From Rhodobiaceae bacterium (GTDB lineage Bacteria; Pseudomonadota; Alphaproteobacteria; Parvibaculales; Parvibaculaceae), in NCBI GenBank assembly GCA_003330885.1, contig CP030277.1, forward strand, positions 1,674,001-1,738,000: 64,000 nt of DNA. The letters are read 5' to 3'. The position numbers were made by a program, and so were the translations under genes. Within the stretch, counting starts at the first letter, position 1; each line of letters begins with the position of its first letter. The notes beneath the pieces are model-generated. The model had not been told where the DNA came from, made no database searches, and was given only the letters and a program-made list of their open reading frames with translations. Shown here one piece after another: positions 8,706 through 16,465 of the stretch.

Positions 8706-9362
8706 TTGCAAAACAAAAATACAGCGCTGACTCCAAAATGGAAGGCAGCAGCCTTCGTCAGCTTCGTCGCGTTACTTTACCTTGCGTTTTTCACCTACAG
8801 AACTTTGACCGGCACACCTCGCCCGCCCCATTCAATCTCGCCGGATTGCCAGGAAAGAGAAAGGTGCGGCGGCAGATGGATACCCCATGGCTCTTGGCAA
8901 TTGAAGGGAAGCATTCGTTCAAGAATTGTGACTCCGGTCCACATGTTCAACCAATCCCTCGATACGATTTCGCCTTTTTCGATTGAGACGGAAAAACCAG
9001 ATTTCGTAACGGTTCGACCCAGCCTCATACTTCGGTGTGAAGAAGGTATTTTTTCAGCAGCATTGGGGATCGACAACAGAAACCATCCAGTAGATTGGTG
9101 GCCCAAACTACCTATCGCGTGGACGACCAACTCAGATACCAAAAGTGAAAGCTGGGCATTAAATGCCACCAGAGATGGAGGCGGCATTTGGTACAACCCA
9201 ACACCTCATACTTTCATCCAGAGTATCAACACCACAGAAAGCATCACCGTTGAGATAGCGCCGCCCAACGAAACAAAAGTATCGGTTAGATTTGATCTCG
9301 ATGGCATCGAAGATATTGCTGAATTTGTGCAACGACGATGTCCAGCCCCTCGGAAAGATTGA
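8706..9362 (+). CDS. Hypothetical membrane-anchored/secreted protein
   Basis: A 218-residue protein of unknown function. It starts at TTG 8706, two bases after the sulfatase stop, with GAGG just upstream; no ATG fits. Residues 13-30 are one hydrophobic helix (signal anchor). The rest is beta-rich and polar, with three cysteines (in CQERERCGG and ILRCEEG) and a C-terminal SVRFDLDGIEDIAEFVQRRC. That last element (a strand, an F-x-L-x-G turn, a helix and a final cysteine) recalls the ending of periplasmic VasI/TagO-like proteins, but the similarity is weak. Codon use is less GC-biased than in the sulfatase. Confidence 0.6.
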   Translation: MQNKNTALTPKWKAAAFVSFVALLYLAFFTYRTLTGTPRPPHSISPDCQERERCGGRWIPHGSWQLKGSIRSRIVTPVHMFNQSLDTISPFSIETEKPDFVTVRPSLILRCEEGIFSAALGIDNRNHPVDWWPKLPIAWTTNSDTKSESWALNATRDGGGIWYNPTPHTFIQSINTTESITVEIAPPNETKVSVRFDLDGIEDIAEFVQRRCPAPRKD

Positions 9363-9537
9363 GCACAACGAAAAAATCGAACAGGAGACGTCACCCCGGG
9401 ACTTGTTCCAGGTCACCCAACCACATTACAGATGCCCCGGCTACCCGCGCAGAACGAGCTTTGAACGAACTAGACGCAAGCGCCATAATTCGGCACACCT
9501 GATATGGGAAACACGTCCGAACCTCCGAGGATGAATT

Positions 9538-10641
9538 TTGGACCAGTTGGATTGCATAGTAATTGGTGCAGGCGTGGTGGGCCTTGCCGTGGCGCGGGCT
9601 CTTGCCCTGCAGGGCAGCGATGTGGTCGTGCTGGAAAGAGCCATGCTCATTGGCAGCGAAACCTCCTCGCATAATTCAGAAGTGATCCATGCGGGCATCT
9701 ATTATGCCGCCGACAGTCTCAAGGCCCGGTTCTGTGTCGAAGGCCGAAAACGCCTCTACCCCTTCATGGAAGAGCGCGGCATCGAGCATAAAAAATGCGG
9801 CAAGCTGATCGTCGCAACCAATGCAGCACAGGTCACAGAACTTGCCAGCATCAAAAAACGCGCAGAACGCAACGGTGTGGACGACCTGCGATTGGTGGAA
9901 CGCGCTGAGCTTCAAAAGATGGAACCCGCCCTGCGAGCTGAGGCCGCCCTTCTCTCCCCCTCCACCGGCATTCTGGACAGCCACGGGCTGATGCTGGCCT
10001 ACCAGGGTGATATGGAAGAACGCGGTGGCGCCATCGCCTTCGGCAGCTCGGTTGACGCGATGGAAGCGCAGGACGACGGCATCGTCCTCACGATCTCCGG
10101 CGATACGGAAATGGTACTGAAAGCAAAGATGGTGGTGAATTCAGCGGGGTTCTCAGCACCCCGCTTGGCCGCCAACACCAAGGGCCTCAATCCTGAGCAT
10201 CAACCCAAAGCCTATTACGCCAAGGGCAACTACTTCACCCTGGCTGGGCGTGTGCCCTTTTCAAAACTCATCTATCCGGTGCCGGAAAAAGCAGGCCTCG
10301 GAGTACACTTGACCTTAGACCTTGGAGGTCAGGCTCGTTTTGGACCGGATGTGGAATGGGTGGACCGACCGGACTATGCCGTCGATCCGACGCGGGGTGA
10401 CAGCTTCTACGCCGCCATCAGGAGCTATTGGCCGGATTTAGAAGAGGGAAGCCTGCAACCGGGTTATGCGGGCATCAGGCCGAAGCTTCAGGCCCCTGGC
10501 GAGCCCGCCTATGACTTCAGGATTGATGGCCCCAGCACTCATGGCGTCCCAGGCCTCGTGAACCTGTTCGGCATTGAAAGCCCAGGCCTCACATCGTCCC
10601 TTGCCATCGGTGACTATGTCGCCGATCTGCTTCGAGATTAG
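9538..10641 (+). CDS. FAD-dependent oxidoreductase, L-2-hydroxyglutarate oxidase (LhgO)-like
   Basis: A 367-residue DAO-fold flavoprotein. It has the GxGxxG dinucleotide motif at the N-terminus (CIVIGAGVVGLAVARALA, residues 6-23) and SSHNSEVIHAGIYY, which is diagnostic of the LhgO/L2HGDH group. The later FAD segments NSAGFSAPRLA and GIRPKLQAPGEPAYDF, and the C-terminal VNLFGIESPGLTSSLAIGDY, also fit. The reaction expected is oxidation of L-2-hydroxyglutarate to 2-oxoglutarate, with electrons passed to quinone or oxygen. The start is TTG 9538, with GAGG 7 bases upstream; the nearby ATG at 9531 is out of frame. It stands alone; the next gene is convergent, 4 bases into its end. Confidence 0.87.
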   Translation: MDQLDCIVIGAGVVGLAVARALALQGSDVVVLERAMLIGSETSSHNSEVIHAGIYYAADSLKARFCVEGRKRLYPFMEERGIEHKKCGKLIVATNAAQVTELASIKKRAERNGVDDLRLVERAELQKMEPALRAEAALLSPSTGILDSHGLMLAYQGDMEERGGAIAFGSSVDAMEAQDDGIVLTISGDTEMVLKAKMVVNSAGFSAPRLAANTKGLNPEHQPKAYYAKGNYFTLAGRVPFSKLIYPVPEKAGLGVHLTLDLGGQARFGPDVEWVDRPDYAVDPTRGDSFYAAIRSYWPDLEEGSLQPGYAGIRPKLQAPGEPAYDFRIDGPSTHGVPGLVNLFGIESPGLTSSLAIGDYVADLLRD

Positions 10642-11024
10642 TCAGCCAGAAGAACCGCGATGTGAGCGACCGTCTCATCGACTGTGTTTCTGAGCATCAT
10701 GAGTGCATCTTCGCGCGCTTCCCCAAATGGATCAGCCAATTGCTCGGCAGTCTCGGCATGGTCAGCAACCGCCCAGGCACCAACACCACGCGCGGACCCT
10801 TTCAGGCTATGAGCAGCATCTTTCCATTCCTTTGGCGTAGAGCAGGCTTCTAGCCGTTCCACATAGACACCAGCCTGACACCGGAAAAGGCCCAACAGCT
10901 CGCATTCAAGCGACCGCTCGCCCAATGTGTATTTGGAAAGATGAACCAGATCGATCAAAGCACTCTCTCGTCTGCTCCCAACACAAGCAGGCACTTCGGC
11001 CCGCAACGCCATTCCCCCAGACAT
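10638..11024 (-). CDS. Orphan Hpt (histidine phosphotransfer) domain protein
   Basis: A stand-alone Hpt protein of 128 residues from ATG 11024 (MSGGMALRAEV), with GGAG 8 bases upstream; ATG 11069 would add 15 residues. The phosphoacceptor is H72 in AAHSLKGSARGVGAWAVAD, the standard H-S-L-K-G-x-A/S-x-x-x-G motif. The remainder is the helical bundle. Such proteins carry phosphate between a hybrid kinase and a response regulator. No kinase or receiver gene lies beside it. The motif at 11258-11276, about 230 bp upstream on the same strand, looks like a CtrA box. Its last 4 bases overlap the convergent LhgO-like gene. Confidence 0.87.
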   Translation of the reverse strand: MSGGMALRAEVPACVGSRRESALIDLVHLSKYTLGERSLECELLGLFRCQAGVYVERLEACSTPKEWKDAAHSLKGSARGVGAWAVADHAETAEQLADPFGEAREDALMMLRNTVDETVAHIAVLLAD

Positions 11025-11122
11025 ACGCAACTCCACTAAACGCAACAAAAGAGCCACCAGTATTGGCACTAAAGCTTACCGAAGACCTTTTTCACACCGC
11101 CCACCCCTTACGAAAACCGACA

Positions 11123-11147
11123 ATTTCGTTAACAGTATTAACGAAAT
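11123..11147. repeat. Perfect 10-bp inverted repeat
   Basis: ATTTCGTTAA at 11123-11132 and its exact complement TTAACGAAAT at 11138-11147 are separated by CAGTA. The element lies in the A/T-rich space upstream of the Hpt gene. It has no T-run, so an operator is more likely than a terminator. It contains TTAA-N5-TTAA, which is not the CtrA spacing. Confidence 0.6.
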
Positions 11148-11249
11148 CAAAAAATCTGAAAACCTTAGGAAATCTGCGCAAAACAACGGCTGGTCTTGAA
11201 AAGGTTAACAGCTTCAAGTCTAGATTCATCAGGATGCGGAGCTTTTCCC

Positions 11250-11278
11250 TTGACTTTATGGTTAATATTTGGTAAACA
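11250..11278 (+). promoter_or_regulatory. Candidate sigma-70-like promoter overlapping a CtrA-like box
   Basis: TTGACT at 11250-11255 and TAAACA at 11273-11278 are separated by exactly 17 bp. Within it, 11258-11276 reads ATGGTTAA-N7-TAAA. On the minus strand that is TTTA-N7-TTAACCAT, one base from the CtrA consensus. The same element could therefore control a plus-strand transcript, the minus-strand Hpt gene, or both. Confidence 0.45.
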
Positions 11279-11284
11279 TTTAGG

Positions 11285-11358
11285 TGAGGTTGCAAGAGCC
11301 TCGTGACTCGTAAGAACCCCTCGTAGAGCCCCCGGCGCGCCCCCTCGCCGGGGGCATT
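11285..11358 (+). ncRNA. Candidate small RNA, about 70-75 nt
   Basis: The stretch follows the promoter-like element at 11250-11278, contains no convincing reading frame, and ends in a strong hairpin with ATTTCGTT after it. It lies in a 360-bp gap between two minus-strand genes, so no plus-strand gene explains the hairpin. Ends are estimates. It matches no RNA family that I can recognise; a 5' leader or an unused terminator is the alternative. Confidence 0.3.
11328..11355 (+). terminator. Strong GC hairpin, terminator-like
   Basis: GCCCCCGGCG (11328-11337) pairs perfectly with CGCCGGGGGC (11346-11355) around an 8-base loop. It is followed by ATTTCGTT on the plus strand, a weak U-tract. On the minus strand no T-run follows, so it fits a plus-strand transcript better. 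Confidence 0.6.
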
Positions 11359-11387
11359 TCGTTGGGCAACCAGTCCTCAAAGGGAGG

Positions 11388-11696
11388 CTACTGGCTCTTG
11401 TCCACACCGAGAATTTTGTACCCCGCAGGCGTCAGCTTGCAGACAAGCCAGTTGGGTTTGACCGGATTGGCAAACCAGGGCTCTGCCCAGCCACGCGCAA
11501 TGCAGGAACGGATCGTTCGAATGTCTATTTCCTGGCCTTCATCATCAAAGAGCGGCAGCTTGCCGCCTGGCTCTTTCAAGCCACGGATCAGGTATCGGAT
11601 TTGCGCCCAGGTGGGCTTGGCATGCCGGTCAGCAGCCCGCGCGGCAGCACCATCCACCTCTTCTGTTTCCGTCTTCATCTCGTCGCTGCCAGGCAT
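11388..11696 (-). CDS. Hypothetical protein, small winged-helix-like
   Basis: A 102-residue protein of unknown function. The start is ATG 11696 (MPGSDEMKTE), with GGGATC about 9 bases upstream; ATG 11678 is possible. Residues 1-25 are polar and probably disordered. The rest (WAQIRYLIRGLK, IDIRTIRSCIARGWAEPW, WLVCKLTPAGYKILGVD) reads as helices followed by a beta-hairpin ending in LTPAGYKIL. That is the usual look of a winged-helix DNA-binding unit with its wing, as in MarR-like C-termini. It lies divergent from the coiled-coil gene. Function is not known. Confidence 0.65.
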   Translation of the reverse strand: MPGSDEMKTETEEVDGAAARAADRHAKPTWAQIRYLIRGLKEPGGKLPLFDDEGQEIDIRTIRSCIARGWAEPWFANPVKPNWLVCKLTPAGYKILGVDKSQ

Positions 11697-11893
11697 GGAC
11701 TTGATCCCGTCGGAGTGCCGTGCGCATCGCGCTCAAACCAGCTAGAGAGCAAATCCTGAACCTTTGCATCAAATGCGGCAAGCTCTAGCGACAATTCCCT
11801 CTCCACAACGGGCAAGGACGCGCTCTGCAGCTTGACTCCGGCAGCCCAATCAAACACCTTTCAATTTCTCAGAGGCCAAGAGAAAAAATCCTT

Positions 11894-14041
11894 ATGGAAC
11901 AAGTAGATCGCCCAACATCTTCTCTGTCCGTCGCAAGTGATCCAGCGACGGGTCCCAGCCTGTCGGCGGCACCAGCGAATGAAGATTCCGCTGCGACCGG
12001 GGAGCTCTACCGTCTGATGTCCCGGCGTCCGAGCCGGACTATTTTGACAATGGCAGGTGCTCTAACGGCCCTTTGGGTCGGTTCCATGATCGCCTATGTG
12101 GCCGGATTTTATGGGCTGAACGGATTGGCGACAGCGCCACGAGCAGAACTCGCCCTCCTAGCGGCGGCGGCCCTCGCCCCGCTGACACTCATCTGGCTGG
12201 TCGCTTTTATTGCCTGGCGCAGTCAGGAAATGCGCCTTATGGCCGACGCCCTCGCCCGCACAGCACTCCGTCTCACGGAGCCGGAAGAAACCGCGATCGG
12301 GGACGTCGCCCGCTTGGGCAACCAGGTGGCAGGCCATCTTGATGTGGTCAACAAGGGCATTGATGACGCCCTGGCCCGCGCTGCTGCCCTAAATATCATG
12401 CTCCAGGAGCAGCTCTCCGACATTGATGCAGGAAGCGAGCGGGCGGAACTTCGAGCCTCCAAGCTGCGTGAGATGTTGGGAGAGCACAAGCAGGCCCTGG
12501 AAGGCTTGTCTCAGTCATTGGGCAATGAGACCGACACGGTAACGCGAAACCTATCAGGCCAGATTGCCTCTGTGCGCAGTGTCACAGCATCTGCCGAGCA
12601 GAAAATGGAAGCGGCGAGCGAAAGGCTGCGCCATCAGTCAGAAGCCCTCTCCCGCGTCAGTGAGGCAGCAATCGGTGGCGCAGACGCGACAACGTCCATG
12701 CTCGACCGACAATCCTCTCGCCTGGAAGTTGTCGCCCAGAACGCCCTGTCTAAGGCCGATGGTCTCACAGAACGCTACGAAGCCCAGCGGGACGCCATCG
12801 CCGAAGCCGCACTGGCCCTTGAGAGCGAACGCAATCGTCTGGACGCCTCTTTCGAGAAACATCGCACGCTCATTGAAAACACATCGGGGCAAATGGCAGA
12901 ACGGACGGTTGAGATCGACGAGGCCGTTGCGCGCCTGTCTCGAGAACTGACCCATTCCATGGAAACCGCCTCGTCACGCGCCAAGGAACTGGGCTCTACA
13001 TTTGCCGGAGAAGTGAGCGCCATTACCCGCGCTGCGAACGATGCGGCGAACACGGTAGGCGATGCGTCGCGCAGCGCCAGCGATGGCCTGGAAGCGGCAA
13101 CAGCGACCTTTGGCAATGCGGCAAAACAAACGACTGAAGCAGCGCAGGCGGCATCAAGGTCTCTGGAAAAAGCAGCGACAGAGATCGAAAGCGCTGTCAC
13201 AGCCCGCTCGAATGCCGCCGCCAAGAAGCTCGATGAACGCATTGTGGACCTGCGCTCCGAAATGGGGAAATCCGCATCGGACGCGGAAGCTGCTGGCGAA
13301 CGCCTAGGCGCCGCAATGTTTGGTATTGGCGGCGCAGCCAAAGAGGCAGGGCGAGCGCTCCACTCAGCAAGTGAAGAGCTTGAAAAGAGGATGGCAGAAC
13401 TGCCCGAGGAAGCCGCAGACGGTGCACAAGCCCTTCAGCGGGTCCTAGAAGACCAAGTGTCGGCCCTCGCCTCAATTGCCGAAATCGTCGTGCGCCATGC
13501 CCGGAACCTGGATCGTAGCGGGCCACAGCGTGCTGTTGCCCAAACCGTCGCCACCACCCGGCCAGCACCACCACAAAGCAGCGCCGGGCATGCAGAAAAT
13601 GGCTCCTGGGGGATTTCTGATCTGCTAGCCGCTGCCGGACATGCTGAGCGCCCCACCCCGCAACCCAATGATGGTGAGCTTCATAGAAGATCGCTACACA
13701 TCATCGAGAGCTTGCAATCTATCGCAATTGACCTGGACCGCGCCCTTGAGCAAAGCCCGCCGGCAGATCTATGGCGCCGGTACCAGGCGGGAGAGCGAAA
13801 TGTCTTCGCGCGCCGCCTCTACAATCTCCAGGGTCGAGAACTCTACGATCAGATCTCGCAAAAATACGCCGCCGAACGCGAGTTTCGTGAAAATGCGGAC
13901 AAGTTCATGGTGCAGTTTGAGCAACTACTCACAGAAGCAGCCGAGCGAGACCGGGAAGGCATCCTTGCAGATACCTACCTCACCTCCGATACGGGGAAAG
14001 TCTATCTTCTGCTCGCGCAGGCGACCGGACGCCTCTCCTGA
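11894..14041 (+). CDS. Large membrane-anchored coiled-coil protein of unknown function
   Basis: A 715-residue protein. Residues 1-45 are low-complexity; two hydrophobic helices follow at about 49-72 and 84-108, so it is an inner-membrane protein. Residues 110-560 are rich in Ala, Glu, Ser and Gln in heptad-like order, i.e. a very long coiled coil or helical stalk. A Pro/Ala/His linker at about 548-575 leads to a compact C-terminal domain (about 590-715) with RRSLHIIESLQSIAIDLDRA, DLWRRYQAGERNVFARRLY and a final YLTSDTGKVYLLLAQATGRL. That C-terminal domain is the best-ordered part. The layout resembles polarity or envelope-organising proteins of alphaproteobacteria such as TipN, but I see no specific match. 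It may be monocistronic. Confidence 0.8.
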   Translation: MEQVDRPTSSLSVASDPATGPSLSAAPANEDSAATGELYRLMSRRPSRTILTMAGALTALWVGSMIAYVAGFYGLNGLATAPRAELALLAAAALAPLTLIWLVAFIAWRSQEMRLMADALARTALRLTEPEETAIGDVARLGNQVAGHLDVVNKGIDDALARAAALNIMLQEQLSDIDAGSERAELRASKLREMLGEHKQALEGLSQSLGNETDTVTRNLSGQIASVRSVTASAEQKMEAASERLRHQSEALSRVSEAAIGGADATTSMLDRQSSRLEVVAQNALSKADGLTERYEAQRDAIAEAALALESERNRLDASFEKHRTLIENTSGQMAERTVEIDEAVARLSRELTHSMETASSRAKELGSTFAGEVSAITRAANDAANTVGDASRSASDGLEAATATFGNAAKQTTEAAQAASRSLEKAATEIESAVTARSNAAAKKLDERIVDLRSEMGKSASDAEAAGERLGAAMFGIGGAAKEAGRALHSASEELEKRMAELPEEAADGAQALQRVLEDQVSALASIAEIVVRHARNLDRSGPQRAVAQTVATTRPAPPQSSAGHAENGSWGISDLLAAAGHAERPTPQPNDGELHRRSLHIIESLQSIAIDLDRALEQSPPADLWRRYQAGERNVFARRLYNLQGRELYDQISQKYAAEREFRENADKFMVQFEQLLTEAAERDREGILADTYLTSDTGKVYLLLAQATGRLS

Positions 14042-14064
14042 TCGCTTAGGTGTCTTGAAACGGG

Positions 14065-14718
14065 CTAGCTGGCGGGGTCAACTCGCTCAGCATCAATGAT
14101 TTCATCATAGGCCCACAAGGCAATGGCTGAAAGCACTTCAGAATTAGCGTCGTCAAATGCGCCCACAACATCGATGGTTCGAGAACTCTCAGACTCTTTC
14201 ACGCTCTCAAAGCGCCGGCTTGCAATCACGGTGTCGCTAAAACGGCGAACCAGCTTCGAGTTAATCTGAACACGTACGTCATCCATCTCCGCCCCCTCGC
14301 TCTCTACGCCGAACCGCGAAATGGAAACCTGCAGAAGATAGTCAGATCGGATACCCGCTGAACGGGGACCCACTGCCTGAAAGCGGCCCCCTTGGTCCAT
14401 CGCATCAACCAAAAGAACCTGAACCATGTCTGGAACCCGGTCAGCCCACCGCGCACCTGAGAAATATCGGATCTCATTCGCCGACGGTTGGAAAACGATA
14501 CGGTTCGAGTTAAGGGCTGCTGGCGCTTCCGGTGCATCAACAACAATCTGTGTCGATACTTGTGGCCGGTTCTGACCGAAATCAATCGAAGGTGCCGTGA
14601 GAACGTAGATGTCAGGTGCTTCATTCGTTCCCACCGCAGCCAACGCGCAGGCCTGAAGCGCAACCGCAACAAATGCAACCCCCACAAACCGTGTAAACCT
14701 GACTTGAGACTTTTTCAT
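14065..14718 (-). CDS. Mla/Pqi-type ABC transport auxiliary lipoprotein
   Basis: A 217-residue lipoprotein of the PqiC/ABC-type transport auxiliary family. From ATG 14718 the protein opens with KKS...R, then VAFVAVALQAC, a signal peptide with a lipobox (LQAC; the Q is unusual). Family features follow: IYVLTAPS, VSTQIVVDAPEAPAALNSNRI, IRYFSGARWADRVPDMVQ. It is the last gene of the mla operon, one base after the MCE gene stop, with AGGA 8 bases upstream. It is expected to sit in the outer membrane or periplasm and take the place of MlaA/PqiC as partner of the MCE protein in phospholipid transport. ATG 14742 is an alternative start that overlaps mlaD. Confidence 0.85.
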   Translation of the reverse strand: MKKSQVRFTRFVGVAFVAVALQACALAAVGTNEAPDIYVLTAPSIDFGQNRPQVSTQIVVDAPEAPAALNSNRIVFQPSANEIRYFSGARWADRVPDMVQVLLVDAMDQGGRFQAVGPRSAGIRSDYLLQVSISRFGVESEGAEMDDVRVQINSKLVRRFSDTVIASRRFESVKESESSRTIDVVGAFDDANSEVLSAIALWAYDEIIDAERVDPAS

Positions 14719-14719
14719 T

Positions 14720-15670
14720 TTATCGTCCTGATTCCGGTTCATATTCTGGTGTATCGCTTCCGAGCAAGAAGCCTGCAGGATCGCCTTCTGCACGGGAAAC
14801 AAAACGCTCCAAAGCCGCGACCATATCCCTAGCCTCTTCAATCAAAAGCGGCAACTGACCCAATCCATCTCGCGCGAAACTATTGATAGAACTTCGATTG
14901 CTCGACAGCACGAGCTCTAGCTCGTCTGCTACGCGCCCATAGGATGCAGCGGCACCTTTAGCTTCCCGGACCAATGCAGTCACATCATTTTCCATCAAGC
15001 GGTCAGCCGTCCCCGCCAGGTTTTCAAGCTTGCCGGTCGCGGCAGCAACGTCAGAGGTAATTGTGTTGATATTCTCCAATGTCCCAGAGATATCACCAGA
15101 GCTACCTGCCAGTTCCGCCGAGAGCGTTTCCAGATTGGATACGATGGTTTTGATCGAACTCTGGTTTTCACGAACCAGAAGTCGCACGTCTCTCAGAAGC
15201 GCATTGGCATTTTCGATGGCATCAGGCGCACTCATGAAGAGTTCCTGGAAGGCAGACGGTGCCGCGATGATAGTCGGGTAAGATTCCCCTGCCTGCGGCA
15301 TCAACGGCGGTGCCGTGGACGTTCCCCCCGTCAACTCAATCTGCGCAACGCCAGTCAAACCAAACAGCTCCAATTTGGCGTCTGTGTCTTCTTTCACAGG
15401 TGTTCGGGCGTCCAGCTCAACAAGTGCAACCACTTTGCTAGGGTCATCTTCGGCCAGATGAAGGTCAACAACACGGCCGACTGGGATCCCGTTATATTGG
15501 ACGACCCCCGACTCCGTCAGACCAGACACAGATCCTGAGAATACAATTTCGTAATAAGCATATGTGCGATCAAGCTGCACCCGGCCGACCCACAACGCGA
15601 ACAGGAACAGGGCTGCAATCGTTGCCAAGGCGAAGGCGCCAATCATGATATTGTTGGATTTGATTTCCAT
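14720..15670 (-). CDS. mlaD: MCE-domain protein, MlaD-like
   Basis: A 316-residue single-pass membrane protein. Residues 8-28 are the transmembrane helix (MIGAFALATIAALFLFALWV). The MCE domain follows at about 38-118 (YYEIVFSGSVSGLTESGVVQ, YNGIPVGRVVDLHL, LFGLTGVAQIELTGG). The C-terminal 180 residues are a long helical region that would extend the lipid channel. MCE proteins form hexamers on the periplasmic side of the MlaFE transporter and carry lipids between membranes. The C-terminal helix is longer than in E. coli MlaD (183 residues) and closer to the alphaproteobacterial and YrbD-Mce types. It lies 15 bp after the ATPase gene. Confidence 0.92.
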   Translation of the reverse strand: MEIKSNNIMIGAFALATIAALFLFALWVGRVQLDRTYAYYEIVFSGSVSGLTESGVVQYNGIPVGRVVDLHLAEDDPSKVVALVELDARTPVKEDTDAKLELFGLTGVAQIELTGGTSTAPPLMPQAGESYPTIIAAPSAFQELFMSAPDAIENANALLRDVRLLVRENQSSIKTIVSNLETLSAELAGSSGDISGTLENINTITSDVAAATGKLENLAGTADRLMENDVTALVREAKGAAASYGRVADELELVLSSNRSSINSFARDGLGQLPLLIEEARDMVAALERFVSRAEGDPAGFLLGSDTPEYEPESGR

Positions 15671-15685
15671 GTGACTTCTCTATCC

Positions 15686-16462
15686 CTACCCGGTTGCCGA
15701 CGCCTGCGCCGCCCGCGCCCGAGGGCCCGTAAAGTATTCTTTGATCCAGGGATGATCGCTGCGCAGCATATCATCCATGGTCCCCTGCAACGTAACACGC
15801 TTGTCAGCGAGGACCGCGATCCGATCACACGTCGCGTGCAGAGTATCCAGATCGTGCGTGACGAGGAAAACCGTCAATCCAAGGGTCCGTTGAAGGTCCC
15901 GTATCAGCGTGTCAAAAGCCGCCGCCCCGATAGGATCCAGCCCCGCTGTGGGCTCGTCCAGAAAGAGGATATCAGGGTCAAGCGCCAGGGCACGCGCCAA
16001 TCCGGCTCGCTTCCTCATGCCGCCCGAAAGCTCAGACGGATATTTGGTGCATGCATCAGAGGGCAGCCCCACCATCGTGATTTTAAGAGCCGCCAACTCA
16101 TCCATCAGATCCAGCGGAAGGCCAAGATGTTCCCGATAAGGAACCTGGACATTTTCAGCCACCGTGAGAGCAGAGAACAAAGCGCCATCTTGAAACAAGA
16201 TGCCCCATTGTTGCTCCAGCCGTTTGCGCTCTTCTTCTTCCATCTCCGAAATTGTGCGCCCTAGTACAGTAACAGTGCCCGCTGTTGGACGTTGCAGACC
16301 AACAATGGAACGAAGCAGCACGGACTTCCCAGTCCCTGACCCGCCAACAATCCCAAGGACCTCGCCGCGCCTCACATCGAGATCCAAACTCTCATGAACA
16401 ACCTGCGAGCCAAACTGGTTCCGCAAACCTCTCACGCGAATAATGGGGTCATCATCTGTCAT
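15686..16462 (-). CDS. mlaF: Phospholipid ABC transporter ATP-binding protein MlaF
   Basis: A 258-residue ABC ATPase with Walker A GGSGTGKS, Q-loop QDGALFSAL, signature LSGGMRKRAGLARALA, Walker B ILFLDEPTAGLDP and switch histidine VTHDLD. The LFQDGALFSALTV and LSGGM-x-KR forms are characteristic of MlaF/TTG2A. It energises lipid transport through the permease encoded 3 bp upstream. The final RAAQASATG tail is short, without the C-terminal extension that binds MlaB in E. coli. This fits the STAS domain being fused to the permease here. Confidence 0.94.
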   Translation of the reverse strand: MTDDDPIIRVRGLRNQFGSQVVHESLDLDVRRGEVLGIVGGSGTGKSVLLRSIVGLQRPTAGTVTVLGRTISEMEEEERKRLEQQWGILFQDGALFSALTVAENVQVPYREHLGLPLDLMDELAALKITMVGLPSDACTKYPSELSGGMRKRAGLARALALDPDILFLDEPTAGLDPIGAAAFDTLIRDLQRTLGLTVFLVTHDLDTLHATCDRIAVLADKRVTLQGTMDDMLRSDHPWIKEYFTGPRARAAQASATG

Positions 16463-16465
16463 CGA

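Noticed and set aside
11092-11295. A 67-codon minus-strand frame in the A/T-rich gap upstream of the Hpt gene
   Set aside because: It runs through the perfect inverted repeat and the promoter-like element, has no ribosome site and no domain.
11675-11857. A 60-codon minus-strand frame before the small winged-helix-like gene
   Set aside because: GTG start with GAAAGG directly against it, no spacing; a 22-bp overlap with the next gene. It could be real, but evidence is too thin to list.
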